This document shows positions 1-7,369 of a stretch of DNA of 13,281 nt, in pieces. How positions within the stretch are numbered: the stretch's first letter is position 1; each line of letters begins with the position of its first letter. The stretch covers positions 1-13,281 of the forward strand of contig CAMWRL010000031.1 in assembly GCA_947176685.1 (NCBI GenBank). Direction: 5' to 3'. Position numbers and translations under genes: made by a program. The stretch comes from an uncultured Ruminococcus sp. (lineage in GTDB: Bacteria; Bacillota; Clostridia; Oscillospirales; Ruminococcaceae). A model generated the notes under the pieces. It was given only the letters and a program-made list of their open reading frames with translations, did not search any database and had not been told where the DNA came from.

Positions 1-1101
1 AGATTAAGCTGTCCGTGTCACTTCGGGCTGGAAAGCGTTCTGAAATACGAGGCTGCTAAAATAGGCGGTGAAAATATCCGTGTCAATGACGGAAAAGTGA
101 GTTTTACAGGAAACGAAAATATTCTTGCAAGAGCTAATATATGCCTGTCCACTGCCGAACGTGTGATGATTGAACTTGCGGAATTTAAGGCAACGACTTT
201 TGAGGAGCTTTTTCAGGGCGTGAAGTCCATAGAGCTTGAACGCTGGATTGGTAAAAAGGACGCATTTCCGGTAAAGGGCTATTCACTTGATTCGGCACTG
301 CACAGCGTTCCGGACTGTCAGGCAATCGTAAAGAAAGCCGCTGTTGAACGTCTGAAAGAAAAGTATGGTATAAACTGGTTTGAGGAAACAGGAGCAACTG
401 TACAGATAAAATTCAGTATTCTGAAAGACGTAGTAACAGTTTATCTTGATACAAGCGGAACAGGACTTCACAAGAGAGGGTACAGACGTAATTCAAATGC
501 CGCACCAATCAAGGAAACACTTGCCGCCGGAATAATAGACCTTGCAAGAGTAAGACCGGATTCTATAGTATGTGACCCGTTCTGCGGAAGCGGTACGCTT
601 CTTATTGAAGCGGGTCTGAAAGCTCTCCGGATTGCACCTTGCATAAACAGGCGTTTTTCCGCTGAAAAATGGTATTGCATTCCGGCAGAGGTGTGGCGTG
701 AGGAAAGAACCCGTGCTATTGATAATGTAGACCGTTCAGCAAAATTCGAGGGAATCGGATTTGATATAGACGATTCAGCAGTAGCACTCACGCTTGACAA
801 CGCCCACAAAGCAGGAATAAAGTCCCGTCTGAAGATTGAACAGGCAGATATTTCAAAGTTTAGACAGCCCGAAAACTCCATAGTTATATGCAATCCGCCA
901 TATGGCGAGAGACTTCTTGAAATCCGTGAAGCCGAAAATATTTACAGACAGATGGGAAAGGTTTTCGGAAAGGGCAGCGGTCAGTCAAGTTATATCATCT
1001 CTCCGCACGAGGAATTTGAAAGCTTTTTCGGCAAAAAGGCAAAAAAACGCCGAAAACTCTATAATGGTATGATAAAATGTCAGTTATATATGTACTTCTG
1101 A
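1..1101 (+). CDS. THUMP-domain class I SAM-dependent RNA methyltransferase (RlmL/YpsC-like), 5' partial
   Basis: Predicted to methylate a guanine N2 in 23S rRNA using S-adenosylmethionine, as RlmL-N/YpsC family proteins do; the exact target is inferred. Frame 1 is open from the first base. It reads CPCHFGLESVLKYEAAKIGG before the internal GTG at 97, which is the usual N-terminus of this family. The gene therefore starts upstream of the window with only a few residues missing, and GTG 97 is not the start. A THUMP-like RNA-binding region comes first, followed by the UPF0020 methyltransferase domain. That domain has SAM-binding motif I, CDPFCGSGTLLIEAG (about 558-602), and the catalytic NPPY motif in ICNPPYGERL (near 890-915). 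It stops at TGA 1099-1101, one base before comF, so the two are probably co-transcribed. Family assignment is secure; the substrate is not. Confidence 0.9.
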   Translation, partial: RLSCPCHFGLESVLKYEAAKIGGENIRVNDGKVSFTGNENILARANICLSTAERVMIELAEFKATTFEELFQGVKSIELERWIGKKDAFPVKGYSLDSALHSVPDCQAIVKKAAVERLKEKYGINWFEETGATVQIKFSILKDVVTVYLDTSGTGLHKRGYRRNSNAAPIKETLAAGIIDLARVRPDSIVCDPFCGSGTLLIEAGLKALRIAPCINRRFSAEKWYCIPAEVWREERTRAIDNVDRSAKFEGIGFDIDDSAVALTLDNAHKAGIKSRLKIEQADISKFRQPENSIVICNPPYGERLLEIREAENIYRQMGKVFGKGSGQSSYIISPHEEFESFFGKKAKKRRKLYNGMIKCQLYMYF

Positions 1102-1102
1102 T

Positions 1103-1759
1103 ATGAACTATTTTCTGAAAAGAAAGATACTCAATTTATTTTTTCCGAACCGCTGTCCGGTATGCGACGAACTTATCAGGGAAAATGACCGTTTCTGTCC
1201 GGAGTGTACGGACAGGCTTACTCCATATACCGGAACTTTCAGTATAACAGGCGCAGCGGAATGTTTTTCGGCACTTGTGTACGACAAGGCTGTAAAATCA
1301 GCGGTTTTTCTGCTCAAAAAGGGCGGCTGCGGCAATGCTGACTATGCATTCGGCGCATATCTTGCGGACGTACTCAAAGATAACAATATTCCTGACAGAG
1401 TTGATTTTATTGTCCCCGTGCCTATGTCGGAACAGTCACGGCGCAAACGTGGTTATAATCAGTCGGAGCTTATATCAGAAGCCGTCAGTGCTGAAACAGG
1501 AATACCAGTCCGGAGCGTTGTGCGAAAAGTCCGAAACACCGGTGAACAGAAAAAACTTGGCAGGGCAGGCAGAAAACTTAATCTGAAAGACGCTTTTGAA
1601 GTTACAGAAGATGTTTCCGGTAAGAAGATACTTTTGATTGACGACATCTGTACTACCGGAAGCACTTTTTCGGAAATCGCCGTAATGCTCAGGAAAAACG
1701 GTGCGGAAAATGTATATTGTGCCTCTGCTATGAAGGCTTTAAAAAAATCAGGTACATAG
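1103..1759 (+). CDS. comF: ComF family protein (zinc ribbon plus phosphoribosyltransferase-like domain)
   Basis: A 218-residue ComFC-type protein. Homologues help internalise single-stranded DNA during natural transformation, but the family is also common in non-competent bacteria, so competence here is only an inference. The N-terminus has a four-cysteine zinc ribbon (C18-x2-C21 and C32-x2-C35). The C-terminal half has the family motif RKRGYNQSELI (about 114-124) and a Gln- and Arg-rich stretch typical of ComF. Next is the PRPP-binding loop ILLIDDICTTGST (about 176-188). It begins one base after the methyltransferase stop with no strong Shine-Dalgarno sequence, suggesting translational coupling. 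The last codons (Ser-Gly-Thr-stop) lie inside a bidirectional terminator shared with the converging S41 gene. Confidence 0.93.
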   Translation: MNYFLKRKILNLFFPNRCPVCDELIRENDRFCPECTDRLTPYTGTFSITGAAECFSALVYDKAVKSAVFLLKKGGCGNADYAFGAYLADVLKDNNIPDRVDFIVPVPMSEQSRRKRGYNQSELISEAVSAETGIPVRSVVRKVRNTGEQKKLGRAGRKLNLKDAFEVTEDVSGKKILLIDDICTTGSTFSEIAVMLRKNGAENVYCASAMKALKKSGT

Positions 1760-1783
1760 AATGTTATGTACCTGATATTTTTT
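1741..1783. terminator. Bidirectional rho-independent terminator between comF and the S41 gene
   Basis: A perfect 12-bp inverted repeat, ATCAGGTACATA (1747-1758) and TATGTACCTGAT (1765-1776), encloses a 6-nt loop. Seven A precede it and ATTTTTT follows it, so both strands have a U-tract after the stem. It overlaps the 3' ends of both converging genes, whose stop codons are only 4 bp apart. Confidence 0.92.
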
Positions 1784-2933
1784 GTGAGACTATTTCAATA
1801 GCTTTGTTGTACTGTTCGTCAGAATTGTCATTGTTTTCTACAACGTAATCCGGAGTGATTCCGATACCGTCATAACAGTCAGAAACAGTTGTCTTATATT
1901 CTGCTATTGTTAAAACTACCGCACCGCCGTTTGAAAGCTCCGTGGTGGACTGCATAACACCTTTACCATAAGTCGTTGTACCGATTATTTCGGCTTTCCC
2001 GAAGTCTTTCAGTGATGCTGCAAAAAGTTCAGCGGCACTTGCCGTGTGACCGTTTACAATGACTGTCATAGGCAGATTTATTTCCGATTCGTCAGAGTAA
2101 ACTATAGTTTCTGAATGTCCGTCACTGTATTCAGCGGTAGCGATTATGCCTTCGGGCAGAAGCGGGTCGAGACAGTCCTCAAGTGCATCAAGAAGTCCTC
2201 CGCCGTTTTCACGCAGGTCAAATATAATACCCTTTGCACCGTTGAGAGTAAGTCTTTCCAGTACGTCCGTAAATTGCTGGGAGGTATTCTGTTTGAAACC
2301 CGAAATTTTTATATAACCGATATAGTTGTTCAGCATTTCACCCGTTACGGTCACAACTTCAATAGGACGGCGTTTCAGTGTATAGGTATTGTCAACACCG
2401 TCACGGCGTATTGTAAGAGTTACTTCCGTGCCGTCCGTACCGGACATAAGCTCTATGGATTTTTCAAAACCTGTTTCAAGTACATCACTGCCGTTTACAG
2501 ATACTATGAAGTCACCGGCTTTTATATCCTTTTCGCTTACCGGAGAATCGGGCATTATTCCAGCGATTTTTATATAACCGCTGTCGTCTTTTTCGAGCGT
2601 TAAACCTAAACCGGTCATTTCGCCTGCATTGTCGCTTTTTTCGTCCGTGTACTCGTCAGCCGTAAGGTATCTGGAATATTTATCATTGAGTCCGGACACG
2701 TAGCCTTTGAGAATACCGTCATTTATATTGTTTTCATCAATATCGCCATAGAAGTTTTCGTGTACGAAAGAGTCCATAGCCTGTAGTGAGTTGTATTTGC
2801 GGGCTTTTTCGTTGACATCAACCACCCTTTTGTTGAAGCTCTGCAACGTGAAAAATGATGTCAGTATGAAAGTTACCGCCGAAGCTATCGCAATAAGGCT
2901 TATCGCTAAACCGAGACTTATTTTTTTATTCAT
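1764..2933 (-). CDS. S41 family carboxy-terminal processing peptidase (CtpA/CtpB-like)
   Basis: A 389-residue membrane-anchored serine protease acting outside the membrane. The N-terminus carries one hydrophobic signal/anchor segment (about residues 8-30). A PDZ domain (about 105-190) for binding substrate C-termini and the S41 catalytic domain follow. The Ser/Lys dyad is visible: Ser299 in GHTASAAELF and Lys324 in TYGKGVMQ, with Gln328. These spacings (25 and 29) match those I recall for CtpB, so the enzyme should be active. It is last in the ftsEX-hydrolase cluster, separated from the M23 gene by 59 bp holding a terminator-like hairpin. Its ribosome binding site is weak (GAAAGCGATGG). It may clip the neighbouring hydrolases or FtsX, but that is an inference from position only. 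Confidence 0.92.
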   Translation of the reverse strand: MNKKISLGLAISLIAIASAVTFILTSFFTLQSFNKRVVDVNEKARKYNSLQAMDSFVHENFYGDIDENNINDGILKGYVSGLNDKYSRYLTADEYTDEKSDNAGEMTGLGLTLEKDDSGYIKIAGIMPDSPVSEKDIKAGDFIVSVNGSDVLETGFEKSIELMSGTDGTEVTLTIRRDGVDNTYTLKRRPIEVVTVTGEMLNNYIGYIKISGFKQNTSQQFTDVLERLTLNGAKGIIFDLRENGGGLLDALEDCLDPLLPEGIIATAEYSDGHSETIVYSDESEINLPMTVIVNGHTASAAELFAASLKDFGKAEIIGTTTYGKGVMQSTTELSNGGAVVLTIAEYKTTVSDCYDGIGITPDYVVENNDNSDEQYNKAIEIVSQKISGT

Positions 2934-2950
2934 TATACCATCGCTTTCTG

Positions 2951-2984
2951 AAAAGAAAAGGGCAGTTTTTTTAATATACTGCCC
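2951..2984 (-). terminator. Intrinsic terminator-like hairpin between M23 gene 1 and the S41 gene
   Basis: On the minus strand GGGCAGT (2984-2978) and ACTGCCC (2966-2960) form a 7-bp stem around an 11-nt A/T loop, followed by TTTTCTTTT. It lies 8 bp past the M23 stop codon and just before the S41 ribosome binding region. It would end or attenuate transcription coming from ftsEX. I see no clear separate promoter for the S41 gene, so partial read-through is the simplest reading. Confidence 0.7.
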
Positions 2985-2992
2985 GTTTGTTT

Positions 2993-4933
2993 TTATCGGC
3001 TTACATAGTCTTCAGGATTCTGCTGTTGACCGTTGACACGCACTTCAAAGTGCAGATGCGCACCGGTTGACCAGCCTGTTGAACCTACTGTACCGATTGT
3101 CTGACCCTGCTGAACATAGTCTCCAACAGAAACAGATGCAGAAGTCATATGTCCGTAGAGAGTCGAATATGTACCGTCGTGCTGAATTATGACATAGTTT
3201 CCGTAACCTCCGCCGCAGCCGCAGCTTGAAGTCTTGGCGTAGTTGTGGGTGCAGGAGTTGCTCACATATGTAACAGTACCGGCTTTTGAAGCGCATATTG
3301 AACCGCCCATTATACCGGCATCACCGATGTCAATACCCTTGTGCTGTGTTCCCCAACGTTGAGCAAATGGGCTTGATATGTAATAGAATCCCGGTGTAGG
3401 CCATGTAAATCCTGATGATGACGGTGCAGGAATTGTAACTGTTGTAGTAGTTGTTGTAGTTGCAGCAGTAGTAGTTGCGGTTGTGGTTGTTGTGGTTACT
3501 GTTGTTTCAGCGGAAGTAGTTGTAGTAGTAGTGGTTGTTTCTTCCGGAATATTGCTGTATGTAGTGGTAGTAGCTGTTGTGGTTGTGGTGTATACAGGAA
3601 GTGCAGTAGTAGTGGTAGTAGTTGTTGTTGTCGTTGTTGTCATTGCAGCTTGTCTTGAAGCTTCCTGTCTTTCAGCTTCTCTTGAAGCTTCCTGTCTTTC
3701 GGCTTCTCTTGAAGCTTCTTGTCTTTCAGCCTCTCTTGAAGCTTCTTGTCTTTCAGCTTCTCTTGAAGCTTCTTGTCTTTCGGCTTCTCTTGAAGCTTCT
3801 TGTTGTCTTTCGAGTTCCCTTGAAGCCTCTTGTCTTTCGGCTTCTCTTGAAGCTTCCTGTTGTCTTTCGAGTTCTCTTGAAGCTTCTTGTCTTTCAGCTT
3901 CTCTTGAAGCTTCCTGTTGTCTTTCGAGTTCTCTTGAAGCTTCTTGTCTTTCGGCTTCTCTTGAAGCCTCCTGTTGTCTTTCAAGTTCTCGTGAAGCTTC
4001 TTCAATAGCGGCACGCTTTTCATTTTCGATTCTTTCGGCTTCTAAACGTGCGGCTTCTTGTTCAGCTATAATGCGCCGTTGTTCTTCCTCGTAACGTCTT
4101 TGTGCTTCTTCGGCGTGACGCTGGATTTCAGCTTGAATCATAGCTTCTTCATTTGCGAGGTCATCAAGATATTTCTGAGTTTCCGTTTTTGACTGGTCAA
4201 GACGTACCTGTTCAAGCTGTATTCTGTCTATAATTTCCTGAGTCTGCTCCATTTTGGAGTTAAGCTGTATAATTTCATCTGATTTTTCATTGACCTTTTT
4301 TTCCTGTTCCTCACGCTTCATCTGTAGCGAAAGTTTTTCGGCTTCAAGGTCTTTTTTGGATTTTTCAAGACCGTCTATTTCGTCAAGAAGCTTGTTTATA
4401 AGCTCCTCATCGTATGAAGCTATCCGGTTTACCATTTCCATACGTGACATCATGTCATAGAAACTTGCTGAACCTAATACAACTTCAGCGAGTTGGTCGT
4501 TTCCGGAAACGTACATAGTGCAAAGTCGCTTTTTGAACAGTTCGATGTTGCTGTTTATGAGTTCCTGCTGAATACCAATATCGGAATCAAGCTTGTTGAT
4601 GTTGGCTTCTGTCTTGGAAATTTCGTCATTCAGTTTGTCGAGTTCATTGTTGAGCAGTAGAATATTCTGCTGAATAAGATAAATCTGGTCTGATAAAGTT
4701 TCCTGATAAGCTTTCTGGCTTGCCCTGTCACCCTCCAGTGAGTTCATCTGAGATTCATACTCAGCAATTTTAGCTTCATTTGCTTTTCTTTCCTCCTGAA
4801 TTTCAGCGATTGTCTTGGCTGAAACATCGGTATGATTATCTGTTGCTGACGGATAACCGGCAACTATTCCGGCAGAAACTGCGGAACATGTTACAAAGGC
4901 AAGAATTTTTTTAACTATGATTAACTTTTTCAT
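2993..4933 (-). CDS. PcsB-like coiled-coil M23 (LytM) endopeptidase with repeat arm and Thr-rich linker
   Basis: A 646-residue secreted peptidoglycan hydrolase, probably a DD-endopeptidase cutting peptide cross-links. Order: signal peptide (about 1-27); PcsB/CwlO-like coiled coil (about 40-310) with the conserved hinge around LFKKRLCTMYVSGN; a 112-residue repeat (315-426) of RELERQQEAS and REAERQEAS units; a Thr-rich linker (about 432-498); and an M23 domain (about 510-646). The zinc and catalytic residues are intact: H531 and D535 in HKGIDIGD, H595 in YGHM, and H626-x-H628 in HLHFE. The domain contains a Cys/His insertion (C561, H563, C571, C573). It is a tandem duplicate of the next gene upstream, alike at both ends but with a new central arm. 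In streptococci FtsEX activates PcsB, so FtsEX control is inferred. The AUG is separated from its Shine-Dalgarno sequence by a hairpin. Confidence 0.93.
   Translation of the reverse strand: MKKLIIVKKILAFVTCSAVSAGIVAGYPSATDNHTDVSAKTIAEIQEERKANEAKIAEYESQMNSLEGDRASQKAYQETLSDQIYLIQQNILLLNNELDKLNDEISKTEANINKLDSDIGIQQELINSNIELFKKRLCTMYVSGNDQLAEVVLGSASFYDMMSRMEMVNRIASYDEELINKLLDEIDGLEKSKKDLEAEKLSLQMKREEQEKKVNEKSDEIIQLNSKMEQTQEIIDRIQLEQVRLDQSKTETQKYLDDLANEEAMIQAEIQRHAEEAQRRYEEEQRRIIAEQEAARLEAERIENEKRAAIEEASRELERQQEASREAERQEASRELERQQEASREAERQEASRELERQQEASREAERQEASRELERQQEASREAERQEASREAERQEASREAERQEASREAERQEASREAERQEASRQAAMTTTTTTTTTTTTALPVYTTTTTATTTTYSNIPEETTTTTTTTSAETTVTTTTTTATTTAATTTTTTTVTIPAPSSSGFTWPTPGFYYISSPFAQRWGTQHKGIDIGDAGIMGGSICASKAGTVTYVSNSCTHNYAKTSSCGCGGGYGNYVIIQHDGTYSTLYGHMTSASVSVGDYVQQGQTIGTVGSTGWSTGAHLHFEVRVNGQQQNPEDYVSR
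3440..3640 (-). repeat. Low-complexity Thr-codon (ACN) tract encoding the poly-Thr linker
   Basis: On the minus strand this stretch is almost all ACA, ACT, ACC and ACG codons. It encodes about 67 residues that are mostly Thr, with short breaks (ALPVY, YSNIPEE, SAE). The mixed codons argue for selection on the Thr-rich protein and not only for a simple triplet expansion. Thr-rich linkers of this kind separate domains in ruminococcal surface proteins and are often assumed to be O-glycosylated. Here the linker joins the charged repeat arm to the M23 domain. Confidence 0.85.
3656..3991 (-). repeat. In-frame tandem repeat, 27-bp and 30-bp units with a 57-bp higher-order period
   Basis: Twelve units without gaps: eight of 27 bp (REAERQEAS) and four of 30 bp (RELERQQEAS), 336 bp in total. 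In protein order, the first four pairs alternate long and short (a 19-residue, 57-bp super-repeat) and then four short units follow. Units differ only by scattered, mostly synonymous changes, and most contain AAGCTT. All unit lengths are multiples of three, so gain or loss of units keeps the frame. The encoded arm is rich in Glu, Arg and Gln and should form a long charged helix. Confidence 0.95.
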
Positions 4934-4970
4934 TATAAGCGGCAGTCGTTTTATGACCGCTGCCTCCTTT
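4934..4970 (-). promoter_or_regulatory. Shine-Dalgarno sequence separated from AUG by a hairpin
   Basis: On the minus strand AAAGGAG (4970-4964) is a strong Shine-Dalgarno sequence, but the ATG at 4933-4931 is about 30 nt away. Between them GCAGCGGTC (4963-4955) pairs with GACTGCCGC (4947-4939) around a 7-nt loop, with one G-U pair and one A-C mismatch. Only TTATA (5 nt) then precedes the ATG. Folding would bring the two elements to near-ideal spacing, as in the known leader of phage T4 gene 38. No in-frame ATG, GTG or TTG lies closer to the Shine-Dalgarno sequence. Confidence 0.7.
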
Positions 4971-4984
4971 CATAAAAAACTATT

Positions 4985-6439
4985 TTACGGACTTATATAG
5001 TCAAGCGGATTAACGTCAACGCCGTCCACACGCAGTTCAAAGTGCAGGTGCGGACCTGTTGACCAGCCTGTTGAGCCTACTGCACCAATAGTCTGTCCCT
5101 GCTGGACGTAGTCACCGACAGAAACCGTTGCGTAAGCCATATGGGCATATATTGTGGAGTAAGTTCCGTCATGCGAAATCATCACATAATTTCCGAAGTC
5201 GCCGCCGCATCCACAACTGCCTTCCGGTTTTCCGTAATTGTGTTCGCAGGAGTTATTAACTGCTATAACTATACCGTCCCTTACTGCGCAGACCGTTGCG
5301 CCGTTAATGTCGGCATCGCCTATGTCAATTCCCCTGTGTGGCAGACCCTCACGTTCGCCGTGATAGCTTGTAATGTAATAGTAATTGGGGGTAGGCCATA
5401 CATAAGGCTGTTGGGACGGCGGCGTAATCGGAACTGATTCAGGTTCCGGCGGAACCTGCTGTTCAAGCCACTGCTGATAAAGTCTGTCTTGTTCTTCTTT
5501 TTGTTGCTGTTCAATTTCCTGTTGGCGTTTCTGTTCAGCTTCCTGTTGCTGTCGAAGTAATTCTTCCTGTTTAAGTCTAATTTCTTCCTGTTGTTTACGA
5601 CGTTGTTCTTCTTCGTAACGTTTCTGAGCTTCTTCAGCTTTTCGGCGGATTTCCTCTTGTATTTCCTGCTCCTGTTTGTCGAAGTCCGCACGGAGTTTTT
5701 CAGCATCTTCCTTTGAGTTCTGGATTTTAGTCTGCTGAGCGTTTATCTGTTCAACAATTGCCTGAGACTGTGCCATTTTTTCGTTTAGGGACTGTATTTC
5801 GGCAGTCTTTTCAGACTTTTTTTCCTCCTGCTCAGCAAGCTTTGCTTCAAGGCTCTGTTTTTCTGTTTCAAGGTCTTTTCTGTCTTTTTCCAGACCTTTT
5901 ATGTCGTCCAGAACGGTATTTATAAGATTTTCGTCATACTCCGCCATGTTGTTGACAACTTTTACTCTCATCATCATATCATAAAAGCTTGCCGAACCCA
6001 GAAGCACAGAAATCATATTATCATTGTTTCCGGTCATATACATTACGCATAAACGTTTCTTGAAAAGTTCTATACTTTCGTCAACCTGTTTCTGACGTTC
6101 AACAATGCTGTAGTCCAGAAATTCAATATTATCACTGGCACGGTTTATATCGTTCTGCAACTTGTCGAGTTCCTGATTGAGAAGCGATATATTTTCCTGT
6201 ATAAGTGAAATCTGTTCTGCAAGTGCCTGCTGGAAAGCCTGTTCATCGGAGAGATTTTCGCCCAGTTCTGAAATCTGTTTTTCATATTCGGCTATTTTTT
6301 CTTCATTCTGTCGTCTTTCCTGCTGAATTTCCGGAATAGTTTTGGCTGAATTTTCCTGAGCAGGATAACTTGCAACCACTCCGGCAGAAACAGCCGAACA
6401 TATCAGAAAAGTGAAAATTTTCATTAATATTTTTTTCAT
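4985..6439 (-). CDS. PcsB-like coiled-coil M23 (LytM) endopeptidase, shorter paralogue
   Basis: A 484-residue secreted murein hydrolase. A signal peptide (about 1-27, with hydrophobic FTFLICSAVSAGVVA) precedes a long coiled coil (about 35-325). The coiled coil contains the PcsB/CwlO-like hinge LFKKRLCVMYMTGNN and the segment LLGSASFYDMMMRV. A Gln/Glu-rich and then Pro-rich linker leads to the M23 domain (about 350-484). Active-site residues are intact: H368 and D372 in HRGIDIGD, H433 in YAHM, and H464-x-H466 in HLHFE. It also carries the C398, H400, C409, C411 insertion. The start is supported by GGAGG nine bases upstream. It begins 21 bp after the ftsX stop, so FtsEX-controlled septal hydrolysis is the likely role. 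Unlike Gram-negative EnvC, the LytM domain is not degenerate. Confidence 0.94.
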   Translation of the reverse strand: MKKILMKIFTFLICSAVSAGVVASYPAQENSAKTIPEIQQERRQNEEKIAEYEKQISELGENLSDEQAFQQALAEQISLIQENISLLNQELDKLQNDINRASDNIEFLDYSIVERQKQVDESIELFKKRLCVMYMTGNNDNMISVLLGSASFYDMMMRVKVVNNMAEYDENLINTVLDDIKGLEKDRKDLETEKQSLEAKLAEQEEKKSEKTAEIQSLNEKMAQSQAIVEQINAQQTKIQNSKEDAEKLRADFDKQEQEIQEEIRRKAEEAQKRYEEEQRRKQQEEIRLKQEELLRQQQEAEQKRQQEIEQQQKEEQDRLYQQWLEQQVPPEPESVPITPPSQQPYVWPTPNYYYITSYHGEREGLPHRGIDIGDADINGATVCAVRDGIVIAVNNSCEHNYGKPEGSCGCGGDFGNYVMISHDGTYSTIYAHMAYATVSVGDYVQQGQTIGAVGSTGWSTGPHLHFELRVDGVDVNPLDYISP

Positions 6440-6460
6440 AGCTGTCTGCCTCCATTTTAT

Positions 6461-7369
6461 TCAGACGTTTATGTGCTTGCGTGTACTGATTACGCTTCCG
6501 ACAGCTCCCAACAGCGAACCTATCAGTAAGTATCCTAAAAGGACGTATATTCTAACTTGCGAAAAGGGTATTATGTTGCCTGCGTTGAATGCTCTCATAA
6601 GTGCCGGCAGGGAGTTAAGTGTTCTGTAAATCGAACGATATATTACCCACGTTATAAAGAATGCGCCTGTTCCGGAAAAGAATCCGGTAATCATACCTTC
6701 CACGAAGAACGGCATACGAATAAATATGTTTGTAGCACCTACATACTTCATAATCTGGATTTCCTCACGCCTTGCATAAACGCTTGCCTTTGTGGTGTTG
6801 GAAATCATAATCAGCGACACTATTGAAAGCGCAACAATTACTGCGCCTGCAATAAGGGTTGCGATTTTCCGCAGGTCTATCAGAAATTCGGCAACCTGAG
6901 TTGAGGAGTTGACTTCCTGAACGTCAGGTATCATTGCTATTGAAGCTGTCGTATCATTGATTAAATCGTTGCTCTTTATTGTGATGCTGAAACCGTCCGG
7001 CATAAAGTCGTGTCCCTCAATATAATTGAAAATAACTCTGCCTTTGCTGTCAATCCAGTTTTCCATACGTTCAAGAGCCTGTTGTTTTGTTATATGTTCA
7101 ACCTTGTTTATGTTGTCGATAGCTGAAAGTTCGGCTTCTATTTCGGCAACTCTTTCTTCCGGAGTACCTACGTTGAGGTAGACCGCAATTTCATTGTGGT
7201 CAGTAAGTCCCATAATTATTGAGTTTATGTTTATATAGAACAGTCCGGCGACTCCGACAAGCAGCAGAGATATAAGCAGTACGCAGAAAGTTGCAAAAGC
7301 CATCATTTTGTTTTTCCAGATATTTTCAACGCCTTGGTCGGTAAGGTATTTGAAACCGCTTAATTTCAT
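6461..7369 (-). CDS. ftsX: Cell division ABC transporter permease FtsX
   Basis: A 302-residue membrane subunit of the FtsEX complex, which converts FtsE ATP hydrolysis into a conformational signal for cell-wall hydrolases outside the membrane. Four membrane segments are visible (about 22-47, 169-190, 219-245 and 272-295). A large extracytoplasmic loop (about 48-168) is the expected contact for the coiled-coil hydrolases. The cytoplasmic loop has the FtsX-typical RREEIQIMKYVGAT (about 200-213). The ATG overlaps the ftsE stop codon as ATGA and has a GGAGG Shine-Dalgarno sequence inside the ftsE end, so FtsE and FtsX should be translationally coupled. Length and topology are normal for Gram-positive FtsX. 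Confidence 0.96.
   Translation of the reverse strand: MKLSGFKYLTDQGVENIWKNKMMAFATFCVLLISLLLVGVAGLFYININSIIMGLTDHNEIAVYLNVGTPEERVAEIEAELSAIDNINKVEHITKQQALERMENWIDSKGRVIFNYIEGHDFMPDGFSITIKSNDLINDTTASIAMIPDVQEVNSSTQVAEFLIDLRKIATLIAGAVIVALSIVSLIMISNTTKASVYARREEIQIMKYVGATNIFIRMPFFVEGMITGFFSGTGAFFITWVIYRSIYRTLNSLPALMRAFNAGNIIPFSQVRIYVLLGYLLIGSLLGAVGSVISTRKHINV

Noticed and set aside
97..99. GTG as the start of the methyltransferase
   Set aside because: The frame stays open to base 1 and the upstream residues match the conserved N-terminus of the family.
3656..3991. CRISPR array
   Set aside because: Units are contiguous without unique spacers, their length is a multiple of three, and they encode a regular peptide in frame within a secreted protein.
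3483..4094. Long plus-strand open frames over the repeat and Thr tract, rich in Val, Leu and Ser
   Set aside because: They are antisense to the hydrolase and open only because the repeat and ACN codons contain no stops on the other strand; composition is meaningless and no ribosome binding site is present.
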